DNA from: Cenococcum geophilum 1.58
Taxonomy: Eukaryota > Ascomycota > Dothideomycetes > Gloniales > Gloniaceae
Assembly (NCBI GenBank): GCA_001692895.1
Contig: KV748185.1
Span: forward strand, 310,001-374,000
Reading direction: 5' to 3'
DNA: 64,000 nt
The notes beneath the pieces were generated by a model. The model was not told the DNA's origin. It saw only the letters and a list, made by a program, of their open reading frames with translations, and did not search any database. Each line of letters starts with the position of its first letter. Position 1 is the first letter of the stretch. Positions 46,873 to 58,841 of the stretch are shown in pieces. The translations under genes and the position numbers were made by a program.

Positions 46873-48135
46873 TTACTAACTACTCTTTTTTTTTTTAAAG
46901 AGAAGTAGTATTTAAGAAGAATCTAAACTTTTAGGAGTAAGGTACGAAGATATATTGTCTGCTATAGCGTTAGATTAACCTGCGGACGATAACTATAAAA
47001 TTACTACTTATAAACATAAATCTGCTTCCCCTTATAAGTATAAACCTGCTTTGCCTTATAAGTAAAGGTTAGCAATATAGCGTAAGCAAAAAGCAGTTCC
47101 GCCTCGTAAGAATACTTCTATTGCGCCTTAAAGATCTACTAAAAAAAGTAAGTATATGGCGATAGACTTCTTTGGGCGAATGCAGTACGGATATAAGCCT
47201 AATTTGGGTACCTTAATAGATAAGATAGATTTAAGATAGATTAAAATGTAGATAGAGTGGCTAGCATTAATAAAGGTGGTAAAAGGTAAAGAGAATTATA
47301 CTTTATAAACGAAGATACGAAAGTTTAAAGAGATTTTAGAATTAGAGTTAGAGTAAGCGTGCTTAGCTAAGATAGAACCTTTAGAGGTATGGAAATATAT
47401 ATATTAAATCCAATAGGTATAAAGGTATATGCTTTTAGGTTATAAGGGAAGGAATGGGATTAAGAGTTATAGAGATATCCTTAATAATTTGTGTAGCTAT
47501 TTAGATACATTCTACTTCTAAAGCCTATAACGGCAATAGTAAGTAAGGTTATTCTATATAAAGAACTAAAATAGACTTATTATGCTTTTAAGGCTATTAA
47601 AGTTAGGTTAAATGATGTTTATTTATAGTTAATGCAGTATTACGTATAAGTAAACCCATGTTAATTAATGTTGGCCTAAGTACGTTGCGATTAATCTAAT
47701 AGATGCATTTACTAAAACTAATTATATAAATTCGCCCTCTAATTACAACTTACCCTAATAAGATATTGTTTATATTATAAGACTAAACGCGCTAGGAGTA
47801 CCTTATAGAAACGGATAAAGGAAGCTGGTGCTATTCTAATAAGTAATACTTGCTATAATACTTACCTAATCTACCTAAAACGTATTATAATCGCCACTGC
47901 TACCTATAATGCTTATAAGAGAATATAATATAGCGCGTTAACTAACGCACTGCCTTAGCTGGATAAGTATAGCCTTTATAAGAGGGATAAGGGATAATAC
48001 TATTAAAGAGCAGCCGTGCCATTCGGCGCGCTTTGGGGAATCTTAAAGCTAGTAGTTTAGTCCCTAGGATAGTTATAAGGTCTTATAATTATAGAGAGAG
48101 GGAGAAAAGTAGAATCTATAGAGTTTAAGGTTGCC
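46873..48135 (+). pseudogene. Unidentified RIP-degraded coding region, Gln/Leu-rich
   Basis: Forward frames from about 47,150 to 47,850 read with stops nearly always at Gln sites: AIDFFGRMQYGYKPNLGTLI near 47,160, IEPLEVWKYIY near 47,370, and KSYRDILNNLCSYLDTFYF near 47,460-47,520. The text resembles one continuous protein. No family is recognised. Confidence 0.35.
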
Positions 48136-48402
48136 TTGTATAACGCGTTTCGCGAATTAAATAATCTATACAGCCCTATTAGCATAGCTTTAGGAGTTTT
48201 TAGTATTAAAATATACTGGAAATCCAGTTTGTCTCCCGCATTTACCTATATAATAGGATTTATTAGGCATAGGAGAGAATTTTTAAAGGGAAGGAGAATG
48301 CCTAAAGATAGGGTAGGAAGGAGAAGGAGTATAATTCCGATTATGTTTACACTATGCTGTGCTCTTAGTTTAGAGGGATTCTCTAGCTTAAATATATAGG
48401 TA
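48136..48402 (+). pseudogene. Short open frame, 87 codons, uncertain
   Basis: Open from the ATG at 48,136 to the stop at 48,397-48,399, with text MYNAFRELNNLYSPISIALG and a basic stretch RHRREFLKGRRMPKDRVGRR. No signal peptide, domain or conserved motif is seen. It may be a chance survivor of the preceding fossil. Confidence 0.2.
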
Positions 48403-49295
48403 TATTCCTTATATTTTTTAATTGGGATTTAGTTTTATAGATCCTAGAATATAAAACTTATACGTATATAATGGTTTAGTTTCTAAAACTATAAAACCGG
48501 AACTAGATTTTTAAATCCCAGTTTTAAATTGCTATTTAGGCTTTAACAAAATAACCCTTTTAGTAATATAGCGTAGTGTATATATAGTTAACTGAGCGCG
48601 CACAATACTATTAGCCTTAGAGTTATCACTATTATATCTTATCCTTAACTACTTCGTTAAAATTACTTAGAGAAAGATTATATTACATTTACGGTGCTAA
48701 ATAGACGCATTATTAGGAAGATTGTAAACTCTACTACTTAAGACGAAAATCTTCGAGTTATGGCCGCTGGAAAAGTACTATAGAAAAAAGCAGAAGAACT
48801 AGTTTCTCTTTTCTCTTAGTATAAGGTGGACTCCTTACTAGTAAAGGGAAGGAACAAGATCTAAGTAAGCCTCTTGTTAACCGCTAAATGGCACTAAAAA
48901 AACCGGTCCTTTTAGTAGCGCTAATTAGGACAATATATAGCCCTAAATTCTAGTTAATACCCCTACCTGCCTCCCCTACTACTACATCCTCCACTACCTC
49001 TAATAACCGTTATATAAGAACTAAAACCTTCGCCAGTTTCTCTAAGCCTACTATATAGGCTATAAAAACTAATAAATCCGCCCTAATTTACTAAGGATAA
49101 TTATGGGAGGTAGGTGCTATCTTTATACAACAAAGTATGGCCTCTTAACTCTCCTCCGCCAAAACCGCAACTAAGGCAAATCTTATTTAAATCCGATGAT
49201 AGAAACATTTCTAAAGAAGGAGAATCTTAGCCTATCTCTGGTTTAATGTTTCTATTAAACCAAACTTAAAACTTTATAAGGAGAGCTTGGGGGAA
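48403..49295. other. RIP-degraded DNA with a Pro-rich fragment
   Basis: A forward frame near 48,680-49,250 gives basic and Pro/Leu-rich text with stops at Gln and Trp. No family is recognised. Confidence 0.3.
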
Positions 49296-49361
49296 ATGGG
49301 CGGAATAGGCGGAATGGGCGGAATAGGCGGAATAGGCGGAATAGGTAGAATGGGTATAATG
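49296..49361 (+). repeat. 9-bp tandem repeat (ATGGGCGGA/ATAGGCGGA)
   Basis: About seven units alternating TGG and TAG, a RIP-type TpG-to-TpA difference. In one frame this is a Trp-Ala-Glu repeat in which Trp has turned into a stop. Confidence 0.85.
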
Positions 49362-51190
49362 GAATAATTATATAAAATTTAAGCCTTTAACTAGATTTTA
49401 ATATCTAAATGCAAGGTATACTAACCGTTCGTATAGTACTTAAAAGCGGTTCTCTTAAAATATCTCTATAAGGCTCTTAAAGTAATATAGTACTTAGCTC
49501 CCCATTTATACGAAAGATAGGAAATAGCTAGGTGCTATTTAATAAGCGGACTTAAAGGAATAGGGTCGTAATGGGCCTGGAAGGTATTATAAGACATCTC
49601 CTAGTTTCTATTATGGCAAGGTCTTTTAACTTTAGGTGTAATTAAAAAGGGGTATATCTAAAGGTTAAGATTTCGGAAATAAGAACTGGGATGCGAACTG
49701 GGATGTGAACCAGGATTTAGGAAATAAGAAAAAGGAACTGGGATTCTAGAAACGGAAAAGTGGTTTTCTATAAGTAAGCGCATTGATCTTTCTAAATCTT
49801 ATAGCATTTACTTTTAAGACTTCAAAAAATAGATAGTTTATTTAGTACTCTGTATATCTAGATTATCCATAAACTATCTCTATATTTATTATTCTCTACC
49901 TAAAGTTACTAAGTAACTATAAAAGTTTATAAATTATAAGACTAACGCTATAAGAACACCTCCTATATAGTGGCTTAATCTAAGTAATAGATCTCTAGCG
50001 CCATTAGAAATTTTAGGCGAGATTAAGGATAAGCTTTAAGAACTACTAGTTGACGTAACCTTGCCTATACTTAAGAGAACTATAGGGTTAGTAACTATAG
50101 GAGATAATGGAACCTTAGAGCTCTTAGAAGGGAAAGGATAGGTATTAGTAGTAAGGAGCATAACTAGGGCTGCTTTAATGGTAGAGTTTTAAGTATTTTT
50201 TATAAACTGGTCTGCCTCGTCTCTAGGGTTTACGCTAAAAACTATATTAGTATGGTAATAAGACTTGCGGAACGTTTGTGCGTAGTAAAACTATTAAGGT
50301 TTCTTAATATCTACCTTAAAATCTATAATAAACTTGCCGCTTATATTTATGGGATTAAATTAATTAAATCCTATATTAAAGGAGCCGTTCTTCTGGTAAG
50401 GGTTTTTAAGTTAACTTTATATTAACGTGTAATTAAGACTAAGGAAATTAAATTAAAGTATTGTTCTAACTAATACACTAATAGAGTTAGGATTAAAGGT
50501 AAGCTGTCTAGCAGCTCTAACTAAAATCTATACTGCTTAATATAGTACAATTAGTATATAGGTTAGGAATAGGCTATCTAACTAGTAAGCATATTGGAGT
50601 GATATTAAATTATTTTATACCGCAGTATAATAGAAGTAAATAGTGCCCGCGGAAGCAGTAGCGGCTAGAGAGGATATAATAGCCTAAAGAAAGAATATAG
50701 TTTTGGGTAAGGACGTAAGATAATAGAAGGTGCGACTATTTAAGCTTATATAAAAGGTAAGAAGGGCAATAAAAAAAGGCATTCTAGATTTAGATTTCGT
50801 AGTAAATTTAATAAATACAAAAACGGATTTTATAGGCGAGAAAACGGATTTTATAAATGGGAAAACGGATTTTATAAACAAGAAATTGAAAACTAGAATT
50901 TATGCCTATATGACCCCTAGGGGAGGTAAACGTTTATTAGCTTAAGAGTAAAGGTGCCTATTTACTAAAGTACGTCGTTCCGTAATAATTATTTAAGAAC
51001 CTCTGCCTAGTAACCTAGCTTATAATTTATTCTTTAAGCAACCTACTAAGTAGGCACTTAACTTACTAAGTTAACTTTTATTTCCTTAATTATACTTTAA
51101 AGTTTATTTCGATTTCCGTTTCCTTAGTTTTACTTTAAATTTTACTTTAACCTCTATTTCTAGTTCTGTATTTTGCCTACAAGAACGGCA
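49362..51190. other. RIP-degraded DNA with a small 21-bp repeat
   Basis: Unidentified except for three tandem 21-bp units of AAAACGGATTTTATAAATGGG at 50,820-50,882. The 65-codon minus-strand open frame at 50,684-50,881 is partly made of this repeat (FIKSVF units). Short GGGATGTGAACC-like words repeat near 49,690-49,715. Confidence 0.45.
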
Positions 51191-51498
51191 CTTTTTGTAT
51201 TACCCTACGATAGTATCTTATAATTAGTTAAGATAGCTACTCTTACTAACAAATTGGTGGCTAAATATAAGAAATATTTAAAATCCGTTAACAACCTAAG
51301 TCTCCTTAAGCTGGAAGTGGAAGTAGGCTCTATAGTATAGAAAGTAATAGAGACTAATAAGGCCGGGCTATAGGGTGCTGATCTAGAGTATTACCCTTAG
51401 GGCACTTAGTATGACGAATATTTTACTACGGCTATAAGTTAGCTAAGTAATTAGATAAAATTGGAGGAGACTAAATAGGAGGGATCCGGGGGGCAGTT

Positions 51499-51628
51499 AA
51501 AGGAGGAGGAAGAGGAGGAAGAGGGGGGAGAGGAGGAGGAGGAGGAGGAGGGGGAGGGAGGGGAGGGAGGAGGAGGAAGAGGAAGAGAGGAGGAAGAGGA
51601 AGAGGAGGAGGAGGAGGAGGAGGAAGAA
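51499..51628 (+). repeat. 130-base uninterrupted purine run (GGA/GAA-rich)
   Basis: No C or T occurs for 130 bases on the plus strand. It consists of GGA, GGAA and GGGGA units and would code for Glu/Gly. Such tracts can form triplex DNA. It contains neither CpA nor TpG, so RIP has no substrate in it. Confidence 0.95.
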
Positions 51629-51840
51629 TAGGCTAAGCCTAAGGGGAAGAAAGGGCAAGGCTAAGGGGAAAGAATAGCTAAGCCTAAGGGGAAGAACAGG
51701 CTAAGCCTAAGGGGAAAGAATAGGCTAAGCCTAAGGGGAAAGAACAGGCTAAGCCTAAGAAGAAAGAATAGGCTAAGCCTAAGGGGAAAGAATAGGGTTA
51801 AGCTAAGGGAAAAGAAGAGGGTAAGACTAAGGTTAAAGAG
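51629..51840 (+). repeat. 24-bp tandem repeat, about eight units
   Basis: Units of AAAGAATAGGCTAAGCCTAA plus GGGG, with variation between AATAGG and AACAGG (TAG versus CAG, the Gln codon hit by RIP in most units but spared in two). Confidence 0.9.
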
Positions 51841-52860
51841 GAGCCTAGTGAGGGTGCTAAAGGGATAAATGGCATTCCTTATAAAAGTATAGAGAATGGT
51901 AGAAAGAACGAGCCTATTAACTTTATAGGTAAAGATAACTTAAAGGAGAACCCTAAGTATAGTCGATTATTATATTATAGGCCTAGTCTAAAGAAGGTAA
52001 AGGGTGTACCTATAATAACTATTAGGTGGATTAGTGGAAGGGGTATTAAGTATATTAATAAATACAGACTAAAAAGTTATTTAAAATATTAAATCAAGTT
52101 ATCTACGGCGGATTCTTAGTATAAAGAGAATCTGCTAGAGAACTAAAAAGTTAGTAACCCTTTTAATTAATATGGAGACTAATAATTAAATAATAGCAAA
52201 TATAAATATACGAGGCGTTATATTAACGATATTTTTAGAGTCGCTTGGTTTATAGAGGACGTAGTTAATATAGATACTAAGTTAAATCTGCTTAATCTAG
52301 ATATAAAAGGAGATAAAAGGTACGGTCCTTACTACGTCTTAATTAATTAGGATATTAACGGCAAGTTAGAGAAAAAGTAGAAGACTAGAGTAACTCTATA
52401 GTTAAGATAGGGAGCGTATATTGCCAACTAGGCGCTTTATAATTCTGCTACTATTATAGAAGCTAAATTCTCTAAGTTTGTACTAGGTAAAGAGCTAGAA
52501 AGAAACAGATTTCCTTTTATTAGGCTTGCTGCGGGAATAGCCCATATATTCCGTAATTAGTCACTTAGCGGATTACCCGCTTTAACAGCCCGTTTATTAC
52601 CTACTTACGTAGGCCGGTTATTATCCGCTCGTGTAGGCTAGTAATTACCCGCCGTAGACTAGGCCGTCGACGAAGATTCTGCATTTAAGAAATTTAAAGA
52701 AGATTACTTTATAATAATAGGAGTTAGCGATTTCTATAAACTTAGTCCTTAGGAAAAAGGGGAATACCTAGTAGTATAGAATATAAATAAGATAAGCTTG
52801 GGTTTTTAGGGTTTAGGTTAAGTAACTAAGTTAATTATACTACGCAGTTATCTATACTTT

Positions 52861-53355
52861 ATTATTACTTTCGTTTAGTTATTACTAATTCTCATTTTCG
52901 CGTTAAGTTTATTAATTTTCGTATAACCTATATATTATATTAGTTAAGTAATTAATAATCCTCGTTTTATAGCTTTTATATAATCTAAGGTTATATTTAT
53001 ATCTTTGTTAAAAACCTTCCTAGTATCCTAAAAATGAGGAATTAAAGAGGTCTGAATACCTTCCTTTAGTTATCTTTATATAAGTCTATCTTTTAATAAT
53101 CTAAAAGCCTATTATAATGCCTACCTAGGACCCTTATAGCTAAATTGCTTATAGCTTTAGAACGAATAGGTAGTATAATAAGCATTTATCGATAAGCGCA
53201 CCTTAAAATGCGGCTATACCCATTTTATACCTTAAGGAGTAATTTTATAGTGTAGATGGTGTTTATATAAAGCTAATAGCCTAAAGGCACGCTACTTAAT
53301 CCTTAATGTCTCTTTTTTAATTTAGCGCTTTAAAGACGAATTATGCTTAGAATTT
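52861..53355. other. RIP-degraded DNA
   Basis: No gene or repeat is recognised. Confidence 0.4.
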
Positions 53356-53478
53356 AAGAATGCCTAGAGACTAAGAATGCTTAGAAAATGAGAATACTTG
53401 GGAAATAAGAATGCTTGGAAATGAGAACGCTTGGAAAATGAGAATGCTTGGAAATGAGAACGCTTGGAAATTGAGAAT
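53356..53478. repeat. 20-21-bp tandem repeat (GAATGCTTGGAAATGAGAAC)
   Basis: About six units with length variation of one base and G/A differences. No stop-free frame of note. Confidence 0.8.
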
Positions 53479-54848
53479 GCTAGACCGTAGGTAAGGTATT
53501 TTACATTTCGTAGCACGAGTAAAAATTTCTAAACTTTGGGGGAATATGAAGAAGACGTATAATCTAACGCTTCTATTTCCCTCTAAACCCTAGAATTTTC
53601 TGTTACTGATGCTATATCTCTACTATAACATTTATAGTTTGCCTTATTGGATTATTAAAACAACCTCTTTTAGAGGACGCGAATTTGTTTATCCTTTGGG
53701 GCTAATATATTAAAAATGAAAGTTAATAAGCGGTTAGACTGGCTATTATTAGTTTATAAAGGTGGAAAGTATAGAGATATAGAGTACTTAAACTATAAGC
53801 CGCTAAATCTTGGCCCTTAGGTAATTGTTATCTGTAAGTATATAAGCGTAATCTTAAGTATACTACTAGAGCGTAGTAGTGATATTGTTATACGCAGTAT
53901 ACTATATAGCGTTATTTATAGATAGTTAAGTTAACTACTATACGAAGTTTGCGCGTAGCTAAACCTTAGCATTAAGCGCGTCCCGTGTTTAGTTATACGA
54001 CTAGATTTTAGCTTAAAGGTTATACTGCTTAGAAGGAGGAAATATCTAAATAGTTGCTAGATTTAATGAGTTGTGCTTTAACTAGGATGGCTATACCTAT
54101 TAGCTTTTATAGTTGTCTAGTATTAGGGGTTTAGAGGATTCTTTTAGAGTTAAGATATTTAAAGGTACTTTATCTATAATTTTAATTAGGGCAGCCTTTA
54201 AACTTAACTTTTAACGCTAATAGGGAGGCTTAGAAATGTGCTTATTAGATAACTGGCTTAGGCAAAGTGGTTAAAGATAGGGATGCTTAGGTATACTTTT
54301 AGTGGGCATTAAAGGTATAGAGTTAAAAATTCGTTAAAAGGCTGATAATAGTAGGGAAGCTTGCTATAAATTAAGGACTTTATCTTAAAGGCGCTTCTTT
54401 ATACCTATTTAAAAGATATTAAGCTTGGCCTTAAGCGTAAATATTAAAAGTTAAAGTTTAGAAGATGGAACTGTGTTCTAATCTTAATAATTAAGCTCTA
54501 ATTCGCGAAAACTGAATTCGCTTTCCTAATAACGGTTTTCTAGATTTTAGATTTGTACTGGCCAATTCCTATTTTATAAGGACATTTAAAATGCGCTTGC
54601 CTCTTACTATAGTAGATACTTCCCCCTATAAGCAATTATGTTACTATATATAGATTCTAGCGGATATGCGATTAAGAATATATTTACTAGGCATCCTTAA
54701 CTGCAAAGGATACTAGACCTTAAGGAAAGTGCTTTAATAGCTCTAATAAAACCCGCCCTTATATAGAGAGCTAAAAGTTATACTAATATAATCTACCAAT
54801 CTATTATATCTCTTAGCGTACCAATTTTAAAAGCTTTTTTAAATTAAA
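53479..54848. other. RIP-degraded DNA with an unidentified frame
   Basis: A forward frame from the ATG at 53,716 reads MKVNKRLDWLLLVYKGGKY and continues about 110 codons with Gln/Trp-site stops. No family is recognised. The rest is featureless. Confidence 0.3.
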
Positions 54849-57060
54849 TGAACACTACCGCTTCCCCGGAAGTCTTAGTCGCGATATTAAATAATACTTT
54901 TAGTGTCAAATAGCTGCAAGAGCTTATTACCCTAGGCACGCTTATATAGGGTGAAACTAAATAGGTGATATATTAGTGTAAGTATATCCCTAGTATAATT
55001 ATGTTTAGAAAGCTTAAAAAAGAGCATAGGCTAGTGAAGAAGGATATTCTTGGGTAAGTAGCGTATAATAACATTGTTAAGATTAAGCAAGTATTCTTAG
55101 AAGGCGAATTTCTAAGAATTAGTGTTAAATACTGTTAATTTATACTTAAAGAAATAATCTATGTTTATGTTGGACTAGAAGAAGCGCAGTTATAGTTTAT
55201 TACGCGTTTAGTATGTTTTTTAAGCTCTTTAACTTATAGTTAAGTACTAAGAGTTAGGTTTTTAATATACTTAATTACCTTAGGAAGCTGGGAATTTTAT
55301 ATTACTAAGTTAGCCTTATATTAATTCGTGTATCCAGCTAAGACGTATAAGTACTACTCTATAAGTTTTCTGCAAAGAGCTCTATTTATTATACTAACTT
55401 TAACGCAGTAAACTTTAAAGAGGCTGTTAAATATGCTCCTAATATTATCCTAAACACTAACTTAGAAGATTTAGGGTTTGTATTACTAGCTTATATAGAG
55501 GGGCGCCCCCAACTATAGCTTAGAGATATAAACTATATTTAAGAGTAAAGGGCTATTAATAAGGTATTCAGCTTATATAATTCTAAAAATTGAAGTAGCT
55601 GCAACTAATTAATAGATTTTTTGGATAATCTATTTAATTTAAAGAAGATAGCGTTTGCGAAATTCTTTAGGCCAGTAAGGATATTTTATTATTTTCTTAT
55701 CTTAATTACTAATCCTTATAGTATTATTTTATTATATCTACCAAGGGAAATGGGCGTTATTTAGAGCATTATCTTAAGCTAGTATTATTTAAGTTGTTTA
55801 TATTATAGAATAAAGGTAGCAATGGAATAGGAGGCTAAGTATAATTTTAGGAATAGTCTTTACCTTTTTAAGTATCTATTTAAAAATCTGTTATCCATTT
55901 TCCGATTCTAATATCCATTTAATAAGCTATATAAAATTGGAAAAGTAATAAATTAGTCCTTTTAGCCTAAAAAGTAAATTGTCTTAGCTTAAAATAGAGC
56001 GCTTATTTATTTTAAGTGAAAATAGAAGTCCTTTAGTAGATTGCTCTTAGCAGATATATTATAAACTACCCTTACCCACTACTTTAATATGTGGTATATT
56101 ATATATACTAATAAACCTTAATATCTTCTATTAATTTGTTAATTTAAGCCTCTAATTATTTTAAGAAATATATTATCTAATGCCCCAGACCTACGCTATT
56201 ATAACCCTAGTAAGACTTTAGACATTAATTATACATTAAACAACCCTACTCTTTAGTCTCCTTCCTTAACAGAGCTAGCAAATTTCTATATATTTATTCT
56301 ACTATTCTAAAACTACTTTAATTGGCTAAGTAGCAGTCAAGTTAAGGCTTTGGAAGCTACAGTATTGCAGCTAAAAAGGTAATGCATTTCCTTAATTATT
56401 TAATAGTGTTAAGGCTAAAAAAAAATTAGGCAATTAAAGTAAGTTTAAGGTAAGGTGGAAACACTCTATAGGGATATGGAAAATCTAGTAGAGTGGGTTA
56501 ATAGGGTCTTATAATAGGGAAAGTCAATAACTAAAGCACTTAAACCTTATGTTAAGCAGAAGCCTACTATATAGAGGGGAAAGCTAGAAAGCGGTAGCTT
56601 TATAAAGGCCTAAATCTAGAAAACTAAGTTTAATAAGATAGAAATGTAAACCTAATAGTGTTTGGTATAATTTACTATTACTAGTATCTACTCTCTACTT
56701 ATTACCCTATATCTTGCTATAGTTATAACTAAGTAACTATATAGTTCTTAGCAATCTTATAAGTGAAAAAGATTACTATTTAACTAGGTTGTAAAAACAA
56801 TAAGGTATAAATTAGATAACTAAAAATTGTTGCTAAATATAGCGAAACACTAATTAAGGTTATAGTTGTTAAATATGCTAGGCTATGCTGCTAACTATAT
56901 AATTGCTATAGCCAAATATAAAGCCGGGCTAAGTATATAGTAAGAACTGGTATAGAAGGGAAGTGGATCTCTAAGAGGTTAAGGTATGTAGGAAATAATT
57001 GCATTAATTAGTAGGAAGAAGAGTTAGCTAATCTATAGAATTATATATCTACTGTATTAT
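54849..57060 (+). pseudogene. Large unidentified protein fossil
   Basis: From the ATG at 54,849 (MNTTASPEVLVAILNNTFSV) the frame reads to about 55,440 with stops only at Gln/Trp sites. Near 55,375 a second frame takes over (FKEAVKYAPNIILNTNLEDL) and continues to about 57,050, again almost only with Gln-site stops, for more than 500 codons. The middle is rich in Tyr/Leu/Ile, and a helical Gln/Lys stretch (KVETLYRDMENLVEWVNRV) lies near 56,450-56,510. The frame change may be an intron or indel. The length is about 730 residues. I do not recognise a gag, polymerase, kinase or other motif. Confidence 0.45.
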
Positions 57061-57099
57061 TAAGAACTATTAACCTGCTAATTAATCTATATACTAGAG

Positions 57100-57960
57100 T
57101 TGGACTACCTTTAGGTTAATCTTTACCTATCCTTTAATGTTAAATTAAAGGAATGCTTGTACTACTACACTAGTCTATAGATTTTGGACTATTACTTTCG
57201 CACTCTAGAAGTAGTTGGACTATTATAGCGTCCCTATATACTTTAGCTATAGATAATAGCGTTCTGCCTAAGGAGTCCTTTAAGTTAATATTAACACCCC
57301 TATACTTAACTAGAAGTTATACCACTATATTATACTTATAATTAACGGCCTATAATAGTAGTATCCGACTAAAGCGGTCTTTTGTATTAATATAAACATT
57401 TTTATATTTTAGAAGCAGTTAAACTATATTTTCATGCCCCTTTTCTACAGCTAGTAATAGCGATGTCCGGCCGTTTTCCTACTTGCAGTTTATATTAACG
57501 CTTTTTAAGAGTAGCTATACTACTGCCGTTTGCCTAAACCTTATGGCGTATAACAGCTTATATAAAAAGTTCTCTAGGTTAAGACTGCTAAGTTTACTTT
57601 TAATTAACAGCCGTATTACTAATTCGTGTCCGTTCCTTACTGCCTATAATAAATCTATACGCCCGTAGTATTAATATTAAGTTACTACTCCAATTTTGGC
57701 GACTTTAAGAGATTTTTAAGTAGTTACATCTTATCCTCGTTTCGCAGCCTATATTAGTACCATACTATCCTCCCGTTTAATATTATGGCGATAAAGGTAG
57801 GGGTTTAAAATACTATAGAGGCGGTTGTTTATCCGGGCGAAAGCGTTAATATATCCCTCTATTTATAGGTTCTTAGCTATTAATAACAATATTTTATTTA
57901 GCAGATTAAGCAGCAATATTCTCTATAACTGTTTATTAGGATAGTAAATAGTTATACTTA
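57100..57960 (-). pseudogene. F-box/ankyrin-repeat protein, RIP-inactivated
   Basis: The minus strand from about 57,945 reads an F-box-like start (LLNKILLLIAKNL, then INAFARINNRLYSILNPYLY at about 57,850-57,790). It passes into ankyrin repeats: AAKRG near 57,745, AVRNGHELVIRLL near 57,640, LLLAVEKGHENIV near 57,455, and VVQLL-type and GVNINLKDSLGRT near 57,300. Stops are at Gln or Trp. The combination of a short F-box, with its usual LYRxN-type end, and ankyrin repeats is a large fungal family thought to recruit targets to SCF ubiquitin ligases. At least five repeats are visible. The gene ends where the plus-strand fossil at 57,060 ends, so the two are convergent. Confidence 0.8.
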
Positions 57961-58840
57961 AGCGGCGAGAATACTTACTGCTAAAGTGGAAATCTATATA
58001 GGAGCTTTAAAGTGGTAGTAATTATTAATGGGTAAGGAGCTTTAGAGATATGAAGCGTGAAGTGGGAATCCTATAAGCTCGTATAAATAATGTAAGAATG
58101 GCGCGTATAAATCCCTTCCTTATGCCTACTCCTTATATAGGGCATTAAAACGCTATATTCTTGCTTAGAAAGAGGATACCCATAGCTGCCACTTTCTGGG
58201 GAAATTAAACTCTGGAGTTGCGATTTAGTTTCCTGAGTACGGTTAAAATGTTAAACCGCGTATTTTATTTTTCTAATCCGGCCTACACTAAGCTAGATTT
58301 TAGATTCCGAAATCTGGATTTCAGATTTTATAATTAGGATATTTAGATCTGGCGTTTATATATAATTTGCAACTAAATGCTAAGATTATAATATAATAGG
58401 CCTACTTCGGAAATATAAATAGCTGTTAGTTCCTGCTAAATAGCAGAACTTAAGCTAGTGCTAGTCGCATTTCTTTCCGCCTAAGTATAAATGACCTACC
58501 CTAGATAAGGATTACCTATATAAAGAGTGAGAGTGTATTAAGAGTTTATTATTATGCTTTTAGGTCTCTTTTGTTAAAGCCTAATATAACTCCTTCCTTC
58601 GTTATACTAATTGGTAGACGAACTAAATCTAAGCTCCTTAGGTAAATCCTCGGCAAGAAGAACAATCTATCTTTAATAAACTCCTACTATTAGGTCTACC
58701 TTTGAAGTAACTTAAAGATATAAAGAGATAACAGCCTATTAATATATATTAACTCTAAGATTTATAATTATAGTTTATTAGATTCCGTACCTAGCTTATA
58801 AAATAGGTACAAAATAGTAAGATAGATTAAATGGTTGAAA
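57961..58840. other. RIP-degraded DNA with AT-rich repeat words
   Basis: Words such as TAGATTTTAGATTCCGAAATC (58,301) recall those at 24,000-24,060, 48,420-48,520, 30,445-30,515 and 61,915-62,015, perhaps a dispersed repeat. No gene is recognised. Confidence 0.4.
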
Positions 58841-58841
58841 T

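Larger units (their letters stand above)
51200..52860 (+). pseudogene. Unidentified protein fossil with Glu-rich and KEQAKPKG repeats
   Basis: Forward frames first read KYLKSVNNLSLLKLEVEVGS near 51,270. The 130-base all-purine run at 51,499-51,628 then gives Glu/Gly text, followed by eight-residue repeats of the KEQAKPKG type (TAG at Gln). After that a long frame from about 51,850 to 52,850 has stops only at Gln/Trp sites (INGIPYKSIENGRKNEPINF, GVPIITIRWISGRGIKYINK, YTRRYINDIFRVAWFIEDVV). The layout is an N-terminal helical domain, a charged low-complexity linker and a C-terminal globular domain of some 300 residues. The family is not recognised. Confidence 0.45.
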
